Shown here one piece after another: positions 9,063-17,931 of a stretch of DNA of 64,000 bases. The notes under the pieces were generated by a model. It was not told the origin of the DNA, made no database searches, and saw nothing but the letters and a program-made list of their open reading frames with translations. Position 1 is the first letter of the stretch, and the number at the start of each line of letters is the position of its first letter. The stretch spans positions 4,886,140-4,950,139 of the forward strand of contig KL662191.1 of the NCBI GenBank assembly GCA_000733415.1. Reading direction: 5' to 3'. Both the position numbers and the translations under genes were made by a program. This DNA is from [Leptolyngbya] sp. JSC-1 (GTDB lineage Bacteria; Cyanobacteriota; Cyanobacteriia; Elainellales; Elainellaceae).

Positions 9063-9686
9063 TTAGGGCGGCTCAGGAGGAGTTTGATTCAGCGATCGCC
9101 GATGGGGAAACATCGTGATCATAATGCGTTCCACATAAGCTTGACCATAAACCTGAGTCAGGGTTTGCTTAGATGTCTCGGTGTCAGCCGTCTTAGCCGC
9201 CTCAGCAGATTGATCAGAATTTGACGTTTCGCTGACTGGCTTGGTATCGGTTGGCTCGGCTGGAGGTGGTTCGGGAGTAGGGGATGGGGGAGATGGGGGA
9301 GGTGGGGGAGATGCGGCGGGAGGGAGGGAGACGGAGCGGCCAGTTTCGCCTAGGAGGGAACCGGGCGGCACAATTTGGTTGGGTTCGACTGAGCCATTGA
9401 TAATTGTGGTCAAGGCTCCGATGCAGGCATTCGCTCCGATCTTGCCCTGCCCTACTACCAGCACACCGCTACCAAGCGTCACTCCAGCTTCGATTTCTAG
9501 CCAGCCTTGATGGGCATGCAGCACCGAGCCTTGCCCAATACAGACTCCACCTGCCACGATCAAACGACAGCCCGGATCCGCTTGCAGCAACACTCCAGGT
9601 GCAATCGCCACACTCGGATGAACGATTACATCACCACTGATATAAATGTGGCAATCATCGATCAATTCTAGAGACGGCAATTGCAT
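9063..9686 (-). CDS. ccmN: carboxysome assembly protein CcmN
   Basis: 207 aa. The N-terminal ~115 residues are left-handed beta-helix hexapeptide repeats (IAPGVLL, IGQGSVL, LGSGVLV, IGANACI), which bind CcmM. A strongly Pro-rich linker (~120-150) is followed by an amphipathic C-terminal encapsulation peptide (VYGQAYVERIMITMFPHR), which recruits the CcmK shell. This is exactly the CcmN architecture, and the neighbours ccmM and ccmO confirm it. The linker is unusually rich in Pro, Ser and Glu/Thr. A 396-bp gap holding a MITE-like element separates it from ccmM upstream, so its expression may be partly uncoupled from ccmM. Confidence 0.95.
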   Translation of the reverse strand: MQLPSLELIDDCHIYISGDVIVHPSVAIAPGVLLQADPGCRLIVAGGVCIGQGSVLHAHQGWLEIEAGVTLGSGVLVVGQGKIGANACIGALTTIINGSVEPNQIVPPGSLLGETGRSVSLPPAASPPPPPSPPSPTPEPPPAEPTDTKPVSETSNSDQSAEAAKTADTETSKQTLTQVYGQAYVERIMITMFPHRRSLNQTPPEPP

Positions 9687-9885
9687 GGGAAATTTCCTGA
9701 CTCAACGCAGGCGAGAAAAAGTTTTAGGTTTTAAGTTTTGAGTTCTATTACGTTCTATTGCTAAGTCCCTAAAGTAAACCTAGAAATGAGTCCTCTCTCG
9801 TTCAGCACCTCTTTGACAAAAATGCAGTATACCTACACCAGTGTCATGTCATTAAGTTAGTTCTGCTGGTGATTAAAGCGTTTTG

Positions 9886-10020
9886 GCCCCCTAAATCCTT
9901 CCAGTTGAGAGACTCTTGAAAAACTGCCTCAATTCTTCGAGCCTTCAAACTCGGCAATCTGTGCTCCTACATCAAGAAGATTGGTTTGGAAGTCCCTCCG
10001 GGTTGGGGGATTTAGGGGGC
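9886..10020. mobile_element. MITE-like element with 13-bp inverted ends inside the ccm operon
   Basis: GCCCCCTAAATCC (9886-9898) and GGATTTAGGGGGC (10008-10020) are perfect 13-bp inverted repeats bounding a 135-bp segment with no ORF. It lies in the 396-bp ccmM-ccmN gap (9687-10082). The motif resembles the GGGGGATTTAGGGGGC-type palindromes I know to be abundant in cyanobacterial intergenic DNA. No transposase and no obvious target-site duplication are seen. A short AGTTTT-type repeat lies at 9718-9745 in the same gap. Confidence 0.6.
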
Positions 10021-10082
10021 TGAGAGAACCTACGTCTACACAGTAGTTTTGCTTAGGGGGCCTGATCGGCCCAAACCCAAAA

Positions 10083-11831
10083 CTAGGGTCGCTGCACAAT
10101 CACTTCAGCCACTCGGCGTTTTGATTTGGTGTCTACACCCACTAACCGCACATACTCACCGCTGTTTTCCGCCAGACAGCTTTCCAGCGCGGCGATTACT
10201 TCGCTATCGCGGGTTGATTGAATCGGGGCACAGCTCTTCCAGGAGCTAGTTTGGAACCGACGCGCATCGGCATGTTCTGCTGCCACCCGGTAGCCTTGAG
10301 CCAAGAGTTGCCGCACCTGGTTTACTACATCTGCATTCAGCCGACCGCTGCCAGTCGCACTAGCCGCACCGTAGCTGCCGTTGCTAGAGCTGTAGCTGCT
10401 CGATTGGGGCGCAGGGGTATAGCCGTTACTGGGGGCCGAGGCTCCGTTCGCCTTGTCGGCGGGACGCTGCACGATCATTTCCGAGATGCGCCGCTTTGCT
10501 TTTGGATCGATGCCAAACAAGCGCACATATTCGCCGGTATGTTCGGCCAAACAGCTCTCTAGGGCAGCAATTGCCTCGGCGGGACGATTGGTTTGAATCG
10601 GCGAGCAGCTTTGCCAGGAGCTGGTTTGGAATCGGCGAGCATCAGCATGTTCGGTGCCAATCTTGAAGCCTTGATTGATGAACTGATGCACTTTCTCGAT
10701 CACATCAGGGCTGAGCTGCGAGGAACCGCTGTAGCTGCCGCTGTAGGAGGGTTGGGAGCTAGGAGCGCTGTAGCTAGAGGAACCATAGCTGGAGGAGCTA
10801 TGGCTAGCCGGGGCTGCCTTAGGTGCGGTTGCTCCTCGCATTCCCGAACCGTCTGGACGCTGCACAATTACTTCTGAAACACGCCGTTTGGCTCTGGGAT
10901 CAATGCCAAAAACGCGGACATATTCGCCGCTATGCTCAGCGACACATTGCTCTAGCGCATTCAACACATCCGAATCACGATTGGACTGAATTGAGCCGCA
11001 GCTATGCCAGGAGCTGGTTTGGAAGCGACGCTTGTCAGCGTATTCCACTCCAACGCTTAACCCCTGAGATAGGAGTTGGCGCACGTAATCGACTATTTCC
11101 GGAGCTAGACGAGTGTTTTGCATAGAACTAGAAGTAGAACTAGAAGGACTAGAAGGATCGGAAAGACGAGCGGAGGACTCAGCCGCCGGATCGCCGTGGA
11201 AGCTTCGCTCTAACTGCTGACGAATGGGCATGATGCGGCTAATCTGATCGGCACTGTGATATCCAGCTCGCATCGCGTCGTTGAGACCCACCATATAGGC
11301 GGCAAAGCGTCGGTCATTGTCCTGCACATCGGGCAAGCGGTCTGCTTGTTGCTGAGAGGTAATCACGGCACCCGAAGGTACAAACTTACCCGGTGGAACC
11401 GCCACATCCTGGATCAGGGCATGCATCATCACAATGCAACCATCGCCAATCCGGGCATTAAATACGGTTGAGCGAAAGCCAATAAAACAGTTGTTACCTA
11501 CATAGGCAGGACCGTGGATCAGCACCATGTGGGTGAGGCAGGTATTTTCGCCAACCCAGACCGAATAGTGCTTTTGGTCATCTCCAACGACCCGGCCCTG
11601 CTCCAAGCCATGAATGACAACCCCATCCTGGAGCTTGCTACCGGCTCCAATGTAAAAAGGACTCCCTTCATCTGCCCGAATGGAAGTCCCCGGAGCAATT
11701 AAAACGTTTGCACCTACCTTGACATCCCCAATCAGATTCGAGAAGGAATGTACATGGGCAGTCTCATCAATCTGAGGTTGAGCCAAACTCTTCGACCCAG
11801 GCGTCGGAGCAGCAGCACCACGGACTACCAT
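10083..11831 (-). CDS. ccmM: carboxysome Rubisco-matrix protein CcmM
   Basis: 582 aa. Residues 1-~200 form a gamma-carbonic-anhydrase-like beta-helix. Three Rubisco small-subunit-like (SSUL) repeats follow, at roughly 242-330, 375-460 and 497-582, joined by Ser/Gly-rich linkers. The three zinc-ligand His are present (H74, H101, H106). Each SSUL carries two Cys 18 residues apart, the spacing of the known redox switch that controls Rubisco binding. The Cys pair known to activate the gamma-CA in Thermosynechococcus is absent: the aligned segment reads GYHSADQISRI. An internal start giving the short SSUL-only form is expected for this family but was not pinpointed. Third structural gene after ccmK1 and ccmL. 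Confidence 0.97.
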   Translation of the reverse strand: MVVRGAAAPTPGSKSLAQPQIDETAHVHSFSNLIGDVKVGANVLIAPGTSIRADEGSPFYIGAGSKLQDGVVIHGLEQGRVVGDDQKHYSVWVGENTCLTHMVLIHGPAYVGNNCFIGFRSTVFNARIGDGCIVMMHALIQDVAVPPGKFVPSGAVITSQQQADRLPDVQDNDRRFAAYMVGLNDAMRAGYHSADQISRIMPIRQQLERSFHGDPAAESSARLSDPSSPSSSTSSSMQNTRLAPEIVDYVRQLLSQGLSVGVEYADKRRFQTSSWHSCGSIQSNRDSDVLNALEQCVAEHSGEYVRVFGIDPRAKRRVSEVIVQRPDGSGMRGATAPKAAPASHSSSSYGSSSYSAPSSQPSYSGSYSGSSQLSPDVIEKVHQFINQGFKIGTEHADARRFQTSSWQSCSPIQTNRPAEAIAALESCLAEHTGEYVRLFGIDPKAKRRISEMIVQRPADKANGASAPSNGYTPAPQSSSYSSSNGSYGAASATGSGRLNADVVNQVRQLLAQGYRVAAEHADARRFQTSSWKSCAPIQSTRDSEVIAALESCLAENSGEYVRLVGVDTKSKRRVAEVIVQRP

Positions 11832-12215
11832 ATCAGTATCTCTCTTGCCTTAAACAGCAGCGAAGCCAGCCGTTGACTATGTAATCAACACACTGGAAAT
11901 CAACACCGAACGCTCAAATCATGTTTGTACATGAGTGTTTGTACATAAGTGCTTGTATAGGGGTATCAGTGCAAGATACCGCCCACCAAACCCAAATTAT
12001 TCCAAATTACTACTGCCAATTTCGCCAATTACCCACTGCCAACCGTAATGACCAAGCAATCAAAATCGCGAGGAAAGCGTCACCTAGTTATGCAGCCAAT
12101 CAACACCACCAACTTTAATCGTAGACTCACCTCGGAAGCAGTTCTAAGTTCCAAATTTTGAGCGCGAATCAACACGGTGAATTCAAAACTCAAAACTCAG
12201 AACTCAAAACTTTAC
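11832..12215. repeat. ccmM-ccmL gap with direct repeats
   Basis: 384 bp without a gene. It holds a 14-bp tandem repeat, TTTGTACATGAGTG/TTTGTACATAAGTG (11924-11951), and a run of AACTCAAAAC-type units at 12180-12212, the reverse-orientation form of the AGTTTTGAGTTTT family also found in the apc and ccmM-ccmN gaps. Confidence 0.6.
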
Positions 12216-12518
12216 CTATCGGTCTTGGTCCCGCTTACTGTAGAGCCGTCGATTCTCAACACTTACCGTATCGATAATGCCGACAACCAGCGCATCAATT
12301 GGGCGAGACTCGCCTCCTTGAATTTGACGGGCAGCACTGCCACGGCTGACCAAAACCCACTCATCAATTCCAGCCCCTACACTGTCGGCAGCAACTTCAT
12401 AAGCGGGTAACAACTGGCCTTCCGAATCGAGGAACTGCACCAGCAGGAATTTGACTCCCGTGAGACTAGATTCCTTTTGCGTGCTGACAACGGTGCCACA
12501 AACCTTAGCAATTTGCAT
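12216..12518 (-). CDS. ccmL: carboxysome vertex protein CcmL
   Basis: 100 aa, matching the CcmL/EutN pentamer family that caps the twelve vertices of the carboxysome. The start MQIAKVCGTVVSTQK and the segment V.AGIDEWVLVSRGSAAR are characteristic. It follows ccmK1 by 17 bp on the same strand, so it is co-transcribed. There is a small basic C-terminal tail (YSKRDQDR). Confidence 0.96.
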   Translation of the reverse strand: MQIAKVCGTVVSTQKESSLTGVKFLLVQFLDSEGQLLPAYEVAADSVGAGIDEWVLVSRGSAARQIQGGESRPIDALVVGIIDTVSVENRRLYSKRDQDR

Positions 12519-12535
12519 TAGCGTTGGGCCAGCGC

Positions 12536-12877
12536 TTAGGAGCGGCTAATCGGACGAATACCGCTGACGCTCTCTCGGAACGCTTCCACCGCCTCGGTGT
12601 AACGAATCGGCAGTACATACTCCAGGTTCTCATGGGGACGGGCAATGATGTGAGTAGACAGCACCTGTCCGCCATTCACACGCTTAACGTTGTCGATACC
12701 AGCCGCAACCGATGCCTGCACTTCCGAGACATCGCCCCGGACAATCACCGTAACGCGACCGCTTCCGATCTTTTCATAACCAACTAGGGTCACGCGAGCT
12801 GCCTTGACCATTGCGTCCGCTGCTTCTACAACGGCAGGGAAGCCCAAGGTTTCTACCATTCCAACTGCAATTGCCAT
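12536..12877 (-). CDS. ccmK1: carboxysome shell protein CcmK (second copy)
   Basis: 113 aa single BMC domain forming hexameric facets. The pore loop KIGSGR and ARPHENLEYVLPIRYTEAVE are typical. It differs from the upstream copy at only about nine positions over the first ~100 residues but has an extra C-terminal tail (RESVSGIRPISRS). The RBS GGGAG lies just before the ATG. By operon position and the longer tail it corresponds to CcmK1; the K1/K2 assignment is by analogy with the ccmK2-K1-L-M-N order of Synechocystis. Confidence 0.94.
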   Translation of the reverse strand: MAIAVGMVETLGFPAVVEAADAMVKAARVTLVGYEKIGSGRVTVIVRGDVSEVQASVAAGIDNVKRVNGGQVLSTHIIARPHENLEYVLPIRYTEAVEAFRESVSGIRPISRS

Positions 12878-12970
12878 GATTTATCTCCCTTCCATTTTTA
12901 TGTAATCAAATCACGCTGAAATTAAACCCTCAGCAAGGGTTAAGCACCCAGCCGTACTAGGCACTCAAAG

Positions 12971-13279
12971 CTAGGAACGAAACTGCTCAACCGCCTCGGT
13001 GTAGCGAATCGGCAGTACATATTCCAAATTCTCATGAGGGCGAGCAATGATGTGGGTGGACACAACTTCACCACCATTCACCCGCTTCGCGGACTCAATT
13101 CCGGCTGCTACAGAAGCTTGCACCTCAGACACATCACCCCGGACAATCACCGTAACGCGACCGCTACCAATTTTCTCGTAGCCCACCAACGTTACCCGCG
13201 CCGCCTTCACCATCGCATCTGCCGCTTCCACCACAGCGGGAAATCCCCGCGTCTCAATCATTCCTACAGCAATCGGCAT
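12971..13279 (-). CDS. ccmK2: carboxysome shell protein CcmK (first copy)
   Basis: 102 aa, the major hexameric shell protein type. One BMC domain with MPIAVGMIETRGFPAVVEAA, pore motif KIGSGR and ending EAVEQFRS. GGAGAT precedes the ATG. It is the first gene of the operon and 93 bp upstream of the second ccmK. Its promoter must lie in the following ~1-kb region shared with the divergent ndhF gene. Confidence 0.95.
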   Translation of the reverse strand: MPIAVGMIETRGFPAVVEAADAMVKAARVTLVGYEKIGSGRVTVIVRGDVSEVQASVAAGIESAKRVNGGEVVSTHIIARPHENLEYVLPIRYTEAVEQFRS

Positions 13280-14322
13280 CGTTTATCTCCAACAAGAGAG
13301 GATGAGTAACCTGCAAAACCTGAAAACTTCGACGGAAACGCCGATCTTGATTTTCAGAAAAGCACCTTATAATTCCCAAGCTTAAGAATACAGGGCAGGC
13401 TGAAACCTTGACAATATAACTCAGGATGATTATTTTTATAAGAAATATAATTTCAATTTATCTATCCGGTCTGAGTTTGATTTACCTTTGGGCTGTGAAT
13501 GGACTTCCTGCTCGTGGGAGCCACTGCTCAGCCATTGGCCGCCGCTAAAACGTTCTCGCTGAAGGGTTGCCTAGCGGTTACAACTGTAAGAATTGCCGTT
13601 GCTGTCTCACAAGAATAGAGCGCCGAAACTAGTTTCAGCACAAACCAACGAGAGATTAAAACTGCAATCGCCTCCAGTCAAATGGGGCAAAACAATTCAA
13701 CAAAAATCGCTCAACGAAGTGCATAGCAGCTCAGCAACATCGACTGAGTTTATGCTTTGAAATTATACCATCTATAAGGAAGACTTTATATTTCCCTTCG
13801 TCTGCAAGCTGGATAAAACTTCTTGCAATGTTTATTCAAGTTAGGCTCGATAAAATTATCAAATGGAAACAATCTAAAACTTTGATTTGCGAAGCGCTAA
13901 TAATTTTCTAATAATGTTAATTAGGTTTTCCACTGGTTTGCGCCTTGACAAAACTTTTTGCCCTGCCTAGCACTGTCTACTGGCTCATTTGTGGTATAGC
14001 TAATATCTTCTCTTTCAACGACTGGCTTGTAAACCTGTATATCTATATTTCCATGTATAGTCTATTGATAGATGGATGATAGGCGGACAGATGGATAATA
14101 GGTGGGTGCCCTGCTGGTGCAGTTAATTTAATCGCAGCAGACTAGCAGCAACGTGAGCTGAACCTGGCAAAGTTTGCCGTCTCATAGTTAGGCAGCCGGT
14201 GATTAGCTGGCTTCTAGTCAGTGGCTCCAGTATAAATGTTTAAGGCTTGATAGTGGTTAGCACACAGTAACCTTGTCATTCCTAGTTTTAGAGCAGCAAG
14301 ATTTTATAGGAAGCACGGTGTG
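13280..14322. promoter_or_regulatory. divergent control region between ccm operon and ndhF4 operon
   Basis: 1,043 bp without a convincing gene. On the plus strand TTGACA (13408-13413), a 17-bp spacer and TATTTT (13431-13436) form a possible sigma-70-type promoter. It would give a very long leader to ndhF4. Imperfect 19-bp direct repeats (AGATGGATGATAGGCGGAC / AGATGGATAATAGGTGGGT) lie at 14070-14107. Low-CO2 genes in cyanobacteria are controlled by LysR regulators (CmpR, NdhR/CcmR), but I could not mark a convincing site. The stretch 13740-14060 is AT-rich. Confidence 0.4.
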
Positions 14323-16170
14323 ATGAATCAGCTCCTTTATCAGACAAGCTGGTGGGTTCCGGTCTACGGTTTGTTGGGTGCCATTCTGACCCTGCCTTGG
14401 TCGGTTGGGTTGGTGAAGCGAACCGGGCCTCGTCCGGCAGCCTACTTTAACATTCTGATGACGGTTTTAGCGCTCATTCATACTGGGGTACTGCTGTGGG
14501 CAGTCTGGGACCTAGAACCGGAGCGGCTGTTGGTACCGTGGCTCAGTTTGCCTGGGTTCGATCTCTGGCTCACCTTTGTCACCTCGCGCATCAGCGTGGG
14601 AGCGGCGTTTTTCATCACGGCTCTCAGTTTGCTGGCCCAGGTTTTTGCCCTTGGCTACCTGGAGAAAGATTGGGGACTAGCTCGGTTCTATGCGTTGATG
14701 GGCTTTTTCGAAGGTGCCATGTCCGGCATTGCTTTGAGCGACTCCCTCTTCCTCAGCTATGCCCTCCTGGAGATGCTCACCCTTTCCACCTATCTGCTAG
14801 TGGGCTTTTGGTATGCTCAGCCGCTGGTGGTTTCCGCTGCACGCGATGCCTTTTTGACGAAACGAGTGGGCGACCTGCTGCTGCTGATGGGCGTGGTGAC
14901 GCTTTCGGTGATTGCTGGCAGTATGGATTTTACCCATTTAGATCTGTGGGCTAAAGTTGCGAACTTAAGCCCTTTAGTTGCCACGTTGCTTGGATTGGCT
15001 TTGCTAGCCGGACCTACGGGTAAATGTGCCCAATTTCCTCTCAACCTCTGGCTGGATGAGGCGATGGAAGGCCCCAACCCGGCGTCAATCTTACGGAACT
15101 CAGTGGTGGTGGCTTGCGGAGCCTACGTGTTGATCAAGCTTCAGCCAGTACTAGCTTTGTCGCCAACCGTGCTCGAAGTGCTGATGATTCTGGGTGCCTT
15201 GACTGCTGTTGGAGCATCATTGGTGGCAATTGCCCAAATCGACATCAAACGGGCTATGTGTCACTCGACGAGCGCTTATTTAGGGCTGGTCTTTCTGGCG
15301 GTAGGTACCCAGCAGGACGAGGTGGCACTGCTGTTTTTGCTGACGCACGGCGTTGCTAAAGCGCTGCTGTTTATGAGCATCGGCTCGGTTATTTTGACTA
15401 CCAGTACTCAAGACTTGACCGAAATGGGCGGACTGGCTCCTCGGATGCCTGCGACTACAGCCGCCTATGTGGTGGGAGCATTCGCCATGATCGGCTTACT
15501 GCCGTTGGGCTGCTTTTGGGCCATGCTTCAGTGGTCTGAAGGGGTCTGGGCTACTGCTCCCTGGTTAATTGGCATTTTGCTGTTGGTGAATGGACTGACC
15601 GCTTTTAACCTGGTGCGAGTGTTTGGCCTCGTCTTTTGGGGAGAGACCAAGCCCAAGACTCGTCGGGCACCGGAAGTGATGTGGCTGATGGCCCTACCAA
15701 TGGTGACTCTGACTATTGCGGTGCTGCTGTTGCCGTTGGTGCTTCAGCAGTGGCAGGTGTTGCCGAGTTGGCAGCAGGTGAATCCTACACTAGTCGCTTT
15801 GCTGGTGCTTTCGGGAGCAGTGGGTACTGGTCTGGGCGGTTGGCTCTATCTCAGTCCACGAGTGGCCAAGCCGGTTGGGCTGGTTTGGAAATCGGTGCGT
15901 GAGGTGTTGGCCTACGATTTTTGTATTGACCGCCTCTACAAAATCAGCGTTGTTTTGGGTGTGGTGCAAGGAGCACGCCTGACCGCCTGGTTCGATCGTT
16001 ACATCGTTGATGGACTGGTCAATTTCGTTGGGGTTGCCTCAATCTTTAGCGGTGAAAGTTTGAAGTACACCATTTCTGGCCAGTCGCGTAACTATTTGCT
16101 GACGCTGTTTGTCGGCGTGGTTCTGGCCCTCATGGCTCTAGCCTGGTCCTATGGGAACTGGTACTTCTAA
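14323..16170 (+). CDS. ndhF4: NDH-1 subunit F of a CO2-uptake complex (NdhF4 type)
   Basis: About 615 aa with many membrane helices. It is a proton-pumping antiporter-like subunit of the NuoL/NdhF family, with the conserved GPTGKCAQFPL.LWL.DAMEGP motif, here reading LWLDEAMEGPNPAS. The GTG at 14320 is directly followed by ATG at 14323; AGGAAG at 14308-14313 suits the ATG. It is followed by an NdhD and a CO2-hydration protein, so it belongs to an NDH-1MS complex in the thylakoid membrane. The companion hydration protein is of the CupB type (see that entry), so the constitutive NdhF4 form is preferred over the inducible NdhF3. Confidence 0.85.
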   Translation: MNQLLYQTSWWVPVYGLLGAILTLPWSVGLVKRTGPRPAAYFNILMTVLALIHTGVLLWAVWDLEPERLLVPWLSLPGFDLWLTFVTSRISVGAAFFITALSLLAQVFALGYLEKDWGLARFYALMGFFEGAMSGIALSDSLFLSYALLEMLTLSTYLLVGFWYAQPLVVSAARDAFLTKRVGDLLLLMGVVTLSVIAGSMDFTHLDLWAKVANLSPLVATLLGLALLAGPTGKCAQFPLNLWLDEAMEGPNPASILRNSVVVACGAYVLIKLQPVLALSPTVLEVLMILGALTAVGASLVAIAQIDIKRAMCHSTSAYLGLVFLAVGTQQDEVALLFLLTHGVAKALLFMSIGSVILTTSTQDLTEMGGLAPRMPATTAAYVVGAFAMIGLLPLGCFWAMLQWSEGVWATAPWLIGILLLVNGLTAFNLVRVFGLVFWGETKPKTRRAPEVMWLMALPMVTLTIAVLLLPLVLQQWQVLPSWQQVNPTLVALLVLSGAVGTGLGGWLYLSPRVAKPVGLVWKSVREVLAYDFCIDRLYKISVVLGVVQGARLTAWFDRYIVDGLVNFVGVASIFSGESLKYTISGQSRNYLLTLFVGVVLALMALAWSYGNWYF

Positions 16171-16323
16171 GTAATCTAATGAGTCATCTAACCTGATTAA
16201 CAGCGTCTTGCTCCCAGCGAGACATTCACACTCGATGATTTCTACAGATGGCTTCTACATAGGTAGATTAACCACTAGCCAATCCTAACGGTAAATTCGG
16301 CCAATTAAGGAGTGACCGCAGCT

Positions 16324-17859
16324 ATGCTGAGTATTTTGATTTGGGCACCGATTCTAGGCGCAGTGCTGATTGCCTGTTTGCCTGAGGCGATTGTGACGCA
16401 ACGCGCTCGCTCGATTGCCCTAGCCGTTTCCAGCATGGCCCTCCTCTGGTCGTTCTACATCGCCAGTCAGTTCAACCTGAGTGAGCCGGGATGGCAGTTT
16501 CAGGAATTCCTCCCTTGGATCGAGAGCTTGGGCCTAGGCTATCAGCTTGGGATGGACGGTCTTTCGATGCCGCTGGTGATGGTGAACAGTCTGCTGACTT
16601 GGCTGGCTATTTTTAGTAGCGACCGGCAGATCAACCGGCCTCGGCTCTATTATGTATTGCTGCTGATTCTGGGCGGTGCGGTCGCGGGTGCATTTCTGTC
16701 CCAAAACCTGCTGCTGTTTTTCTTGTTCTACGAAGTCGAGCTAATTCCGCTTTACCTGATCATTGCAATCTGGGGTGGTGCAAGACGGGGCTATGCGGCA
16801 ACCAAGTTTTTGATCTACACGGCGGTTTCGGGTGTGCTGATTTTAGCGGCCTTTTTTGGTCTATCGCTGCTGAGCGGTCACTCTAATTTTGATTACGACC
16901 TGTTGCGCTCCCAAACCCTGCCCTTGGCAACCCAGTTGATCTTGCTGATTACGCTGCTGATTGGCTTTGGCATCAAGATCCCGATCGTACCGCTGCATAC
17001 CTGGCTGCCCGATGCTCACGTAGAGGCTCCGACTCCGGCTTCGGTGTTGCTGGCAGGCGTCTTGCTGAAGTTGGGCACCTATGGTCTGCTCCGATTTGGC
17101 TTAGGTTTATTTCCCCAAGCTTGGCAAACCATTGCCCCTGGTTTGGCGGCGTTAGCAGTGGTCAGTGTGCTCTACGGTTCCTTTGCGGCGATTGCTCAAA
17201 CGGACATGAAGAAAATTGTGGCCTACAGTTCGATTGGCCATATGGGCTACATCATATTAGCGGCAGCGGCTGCAACTCCCTTGAGCCTGATTGGTGCCAT
17301 TGCTCAGATGATCAGCCACGGCTTGATCTCGGCCCTGCTATTTTTGCTGGTGGGTGTGGTCTACGCCAAAACCGGCACGCGGGATATCAACGTACTGCGG
17401 GGATTGCTCACGCCTGAACGCGGTTTGCCTGTGGTTGGCAGCTTGATGATTGCTGGAGCAATGGCGAGTGCAGGCATTCCCGGCATGATGGGCTTTATTG
17501 CGGAGTTTATTGTCTATCGCAGCAGTTTTGAGGTGTTTCCAGTGCAGACGCTGCTGTGCATGGTGGGTACCGGCCTGACTGCCGTCTACTTCTTGATCAT
17601 GATCAACAAGGTCTTCTTTGGTCGCCTGCCCGAAAGTCTGGCCAACCTACCGCGCGTGCGCTGGCAAGACCGCATTCCTGCCGTAATTGTCACGATGCTG
17701 ATTATCTTTTTTGGGGTGCAACCGAGCTGGATGGTGCGCTGGAGCGAAACTACTGCGACTACATTGGCAACCAATCAGGGTGGTTTACCAGCCTTTGCCG
17801 TTGCGCAGCCACTTCCTAGTCCTGCTTCCCTGGTCACCTTGACTGATGTGGATGGCTAG
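16324..17859 (+). CDS. ndhD4: NDH-1 subunit D of a CO2-uptake complex (NdhD4 type)
   Basis: About 511 aa, NuoM/NdhD family antiporter-like membrane subunit. The conserved motif PIVPLHTWLPDAHVEAPTPA and the helix-7-like TDMKKIVAYSSIGHMGY are present. AAGGAG (16307-16312) overlaps the in-frame GTG at 16312, so the ATG at 16324 is the better start. It lies 153 bp after ndhF4 and 72 bp before the hydration protein, on the same strand. It should pump protons in the thylakoid NDH-1MS' complex. The D4 versus D3 assignment rests on the CupB-type neighbour and on known linkage of ndhF4/ndhD4/cupB to ccm in filamentous cyanobacteria. Confidence 0.85.
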   Translation: MLSILIWAPILGAVLIACLPEAIVTQRARSIALAVSSMALLWSFYIASQFNLSEPGWQFQEFLPWIESLGLGYQLGMDGLSMPLVMVNSLLTWLAIFSSDRQINRPRLYYVLLLILGGAVAGAFLSQNLLLFFLFYEVELIPLYLIIAIWGGARRGYAATKFLIYTAVSGVLILAAFFGLSLLSGHSNFDYDLLRSQTLPLATQLILLITLLIGFGIKIPIVPLHTWLPDAHVEAPTPASVLLAGVLLKLGTYGLLRFGLGLFPQAWQTIAPGLAALAVVSVLYGSFAAIAQTDMKKIVAYSSIGHMGYIILAAAAATPLSLIGAIAQMISHGLISALLFLLVGVVYAKTGTRDINVLRGLLTPERGLPVVGSLMIAGAMASAGIPGMMGFIAEFIVYRSSFEVFPVQTLLCMVGTGLTAVYFLIMINKVFFGRLPESLANLPRVRWQDRIPAVIVTMLIIFFGVQPSWMVRWSETTATTLATNQGGLPAFAVAQPLPSPASLVTLTDVDG

Positions 17860-17931
17860 CTTCCTAGCTCAGTTTGCTGTTCTTGATGCCTGCTTTGTTC
17901 CTATCGTTTCTCGTTTCCACGGGTTTCCACT

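Noticed and set aside
13499..13618. 39-codon ORF (MDFLLVGATAQPLAAAK...) in the ccm/ndhF4 control region
   Set aside because: No RBS, no recognised homology, no coding bias; chance ORF cannot be excluded.
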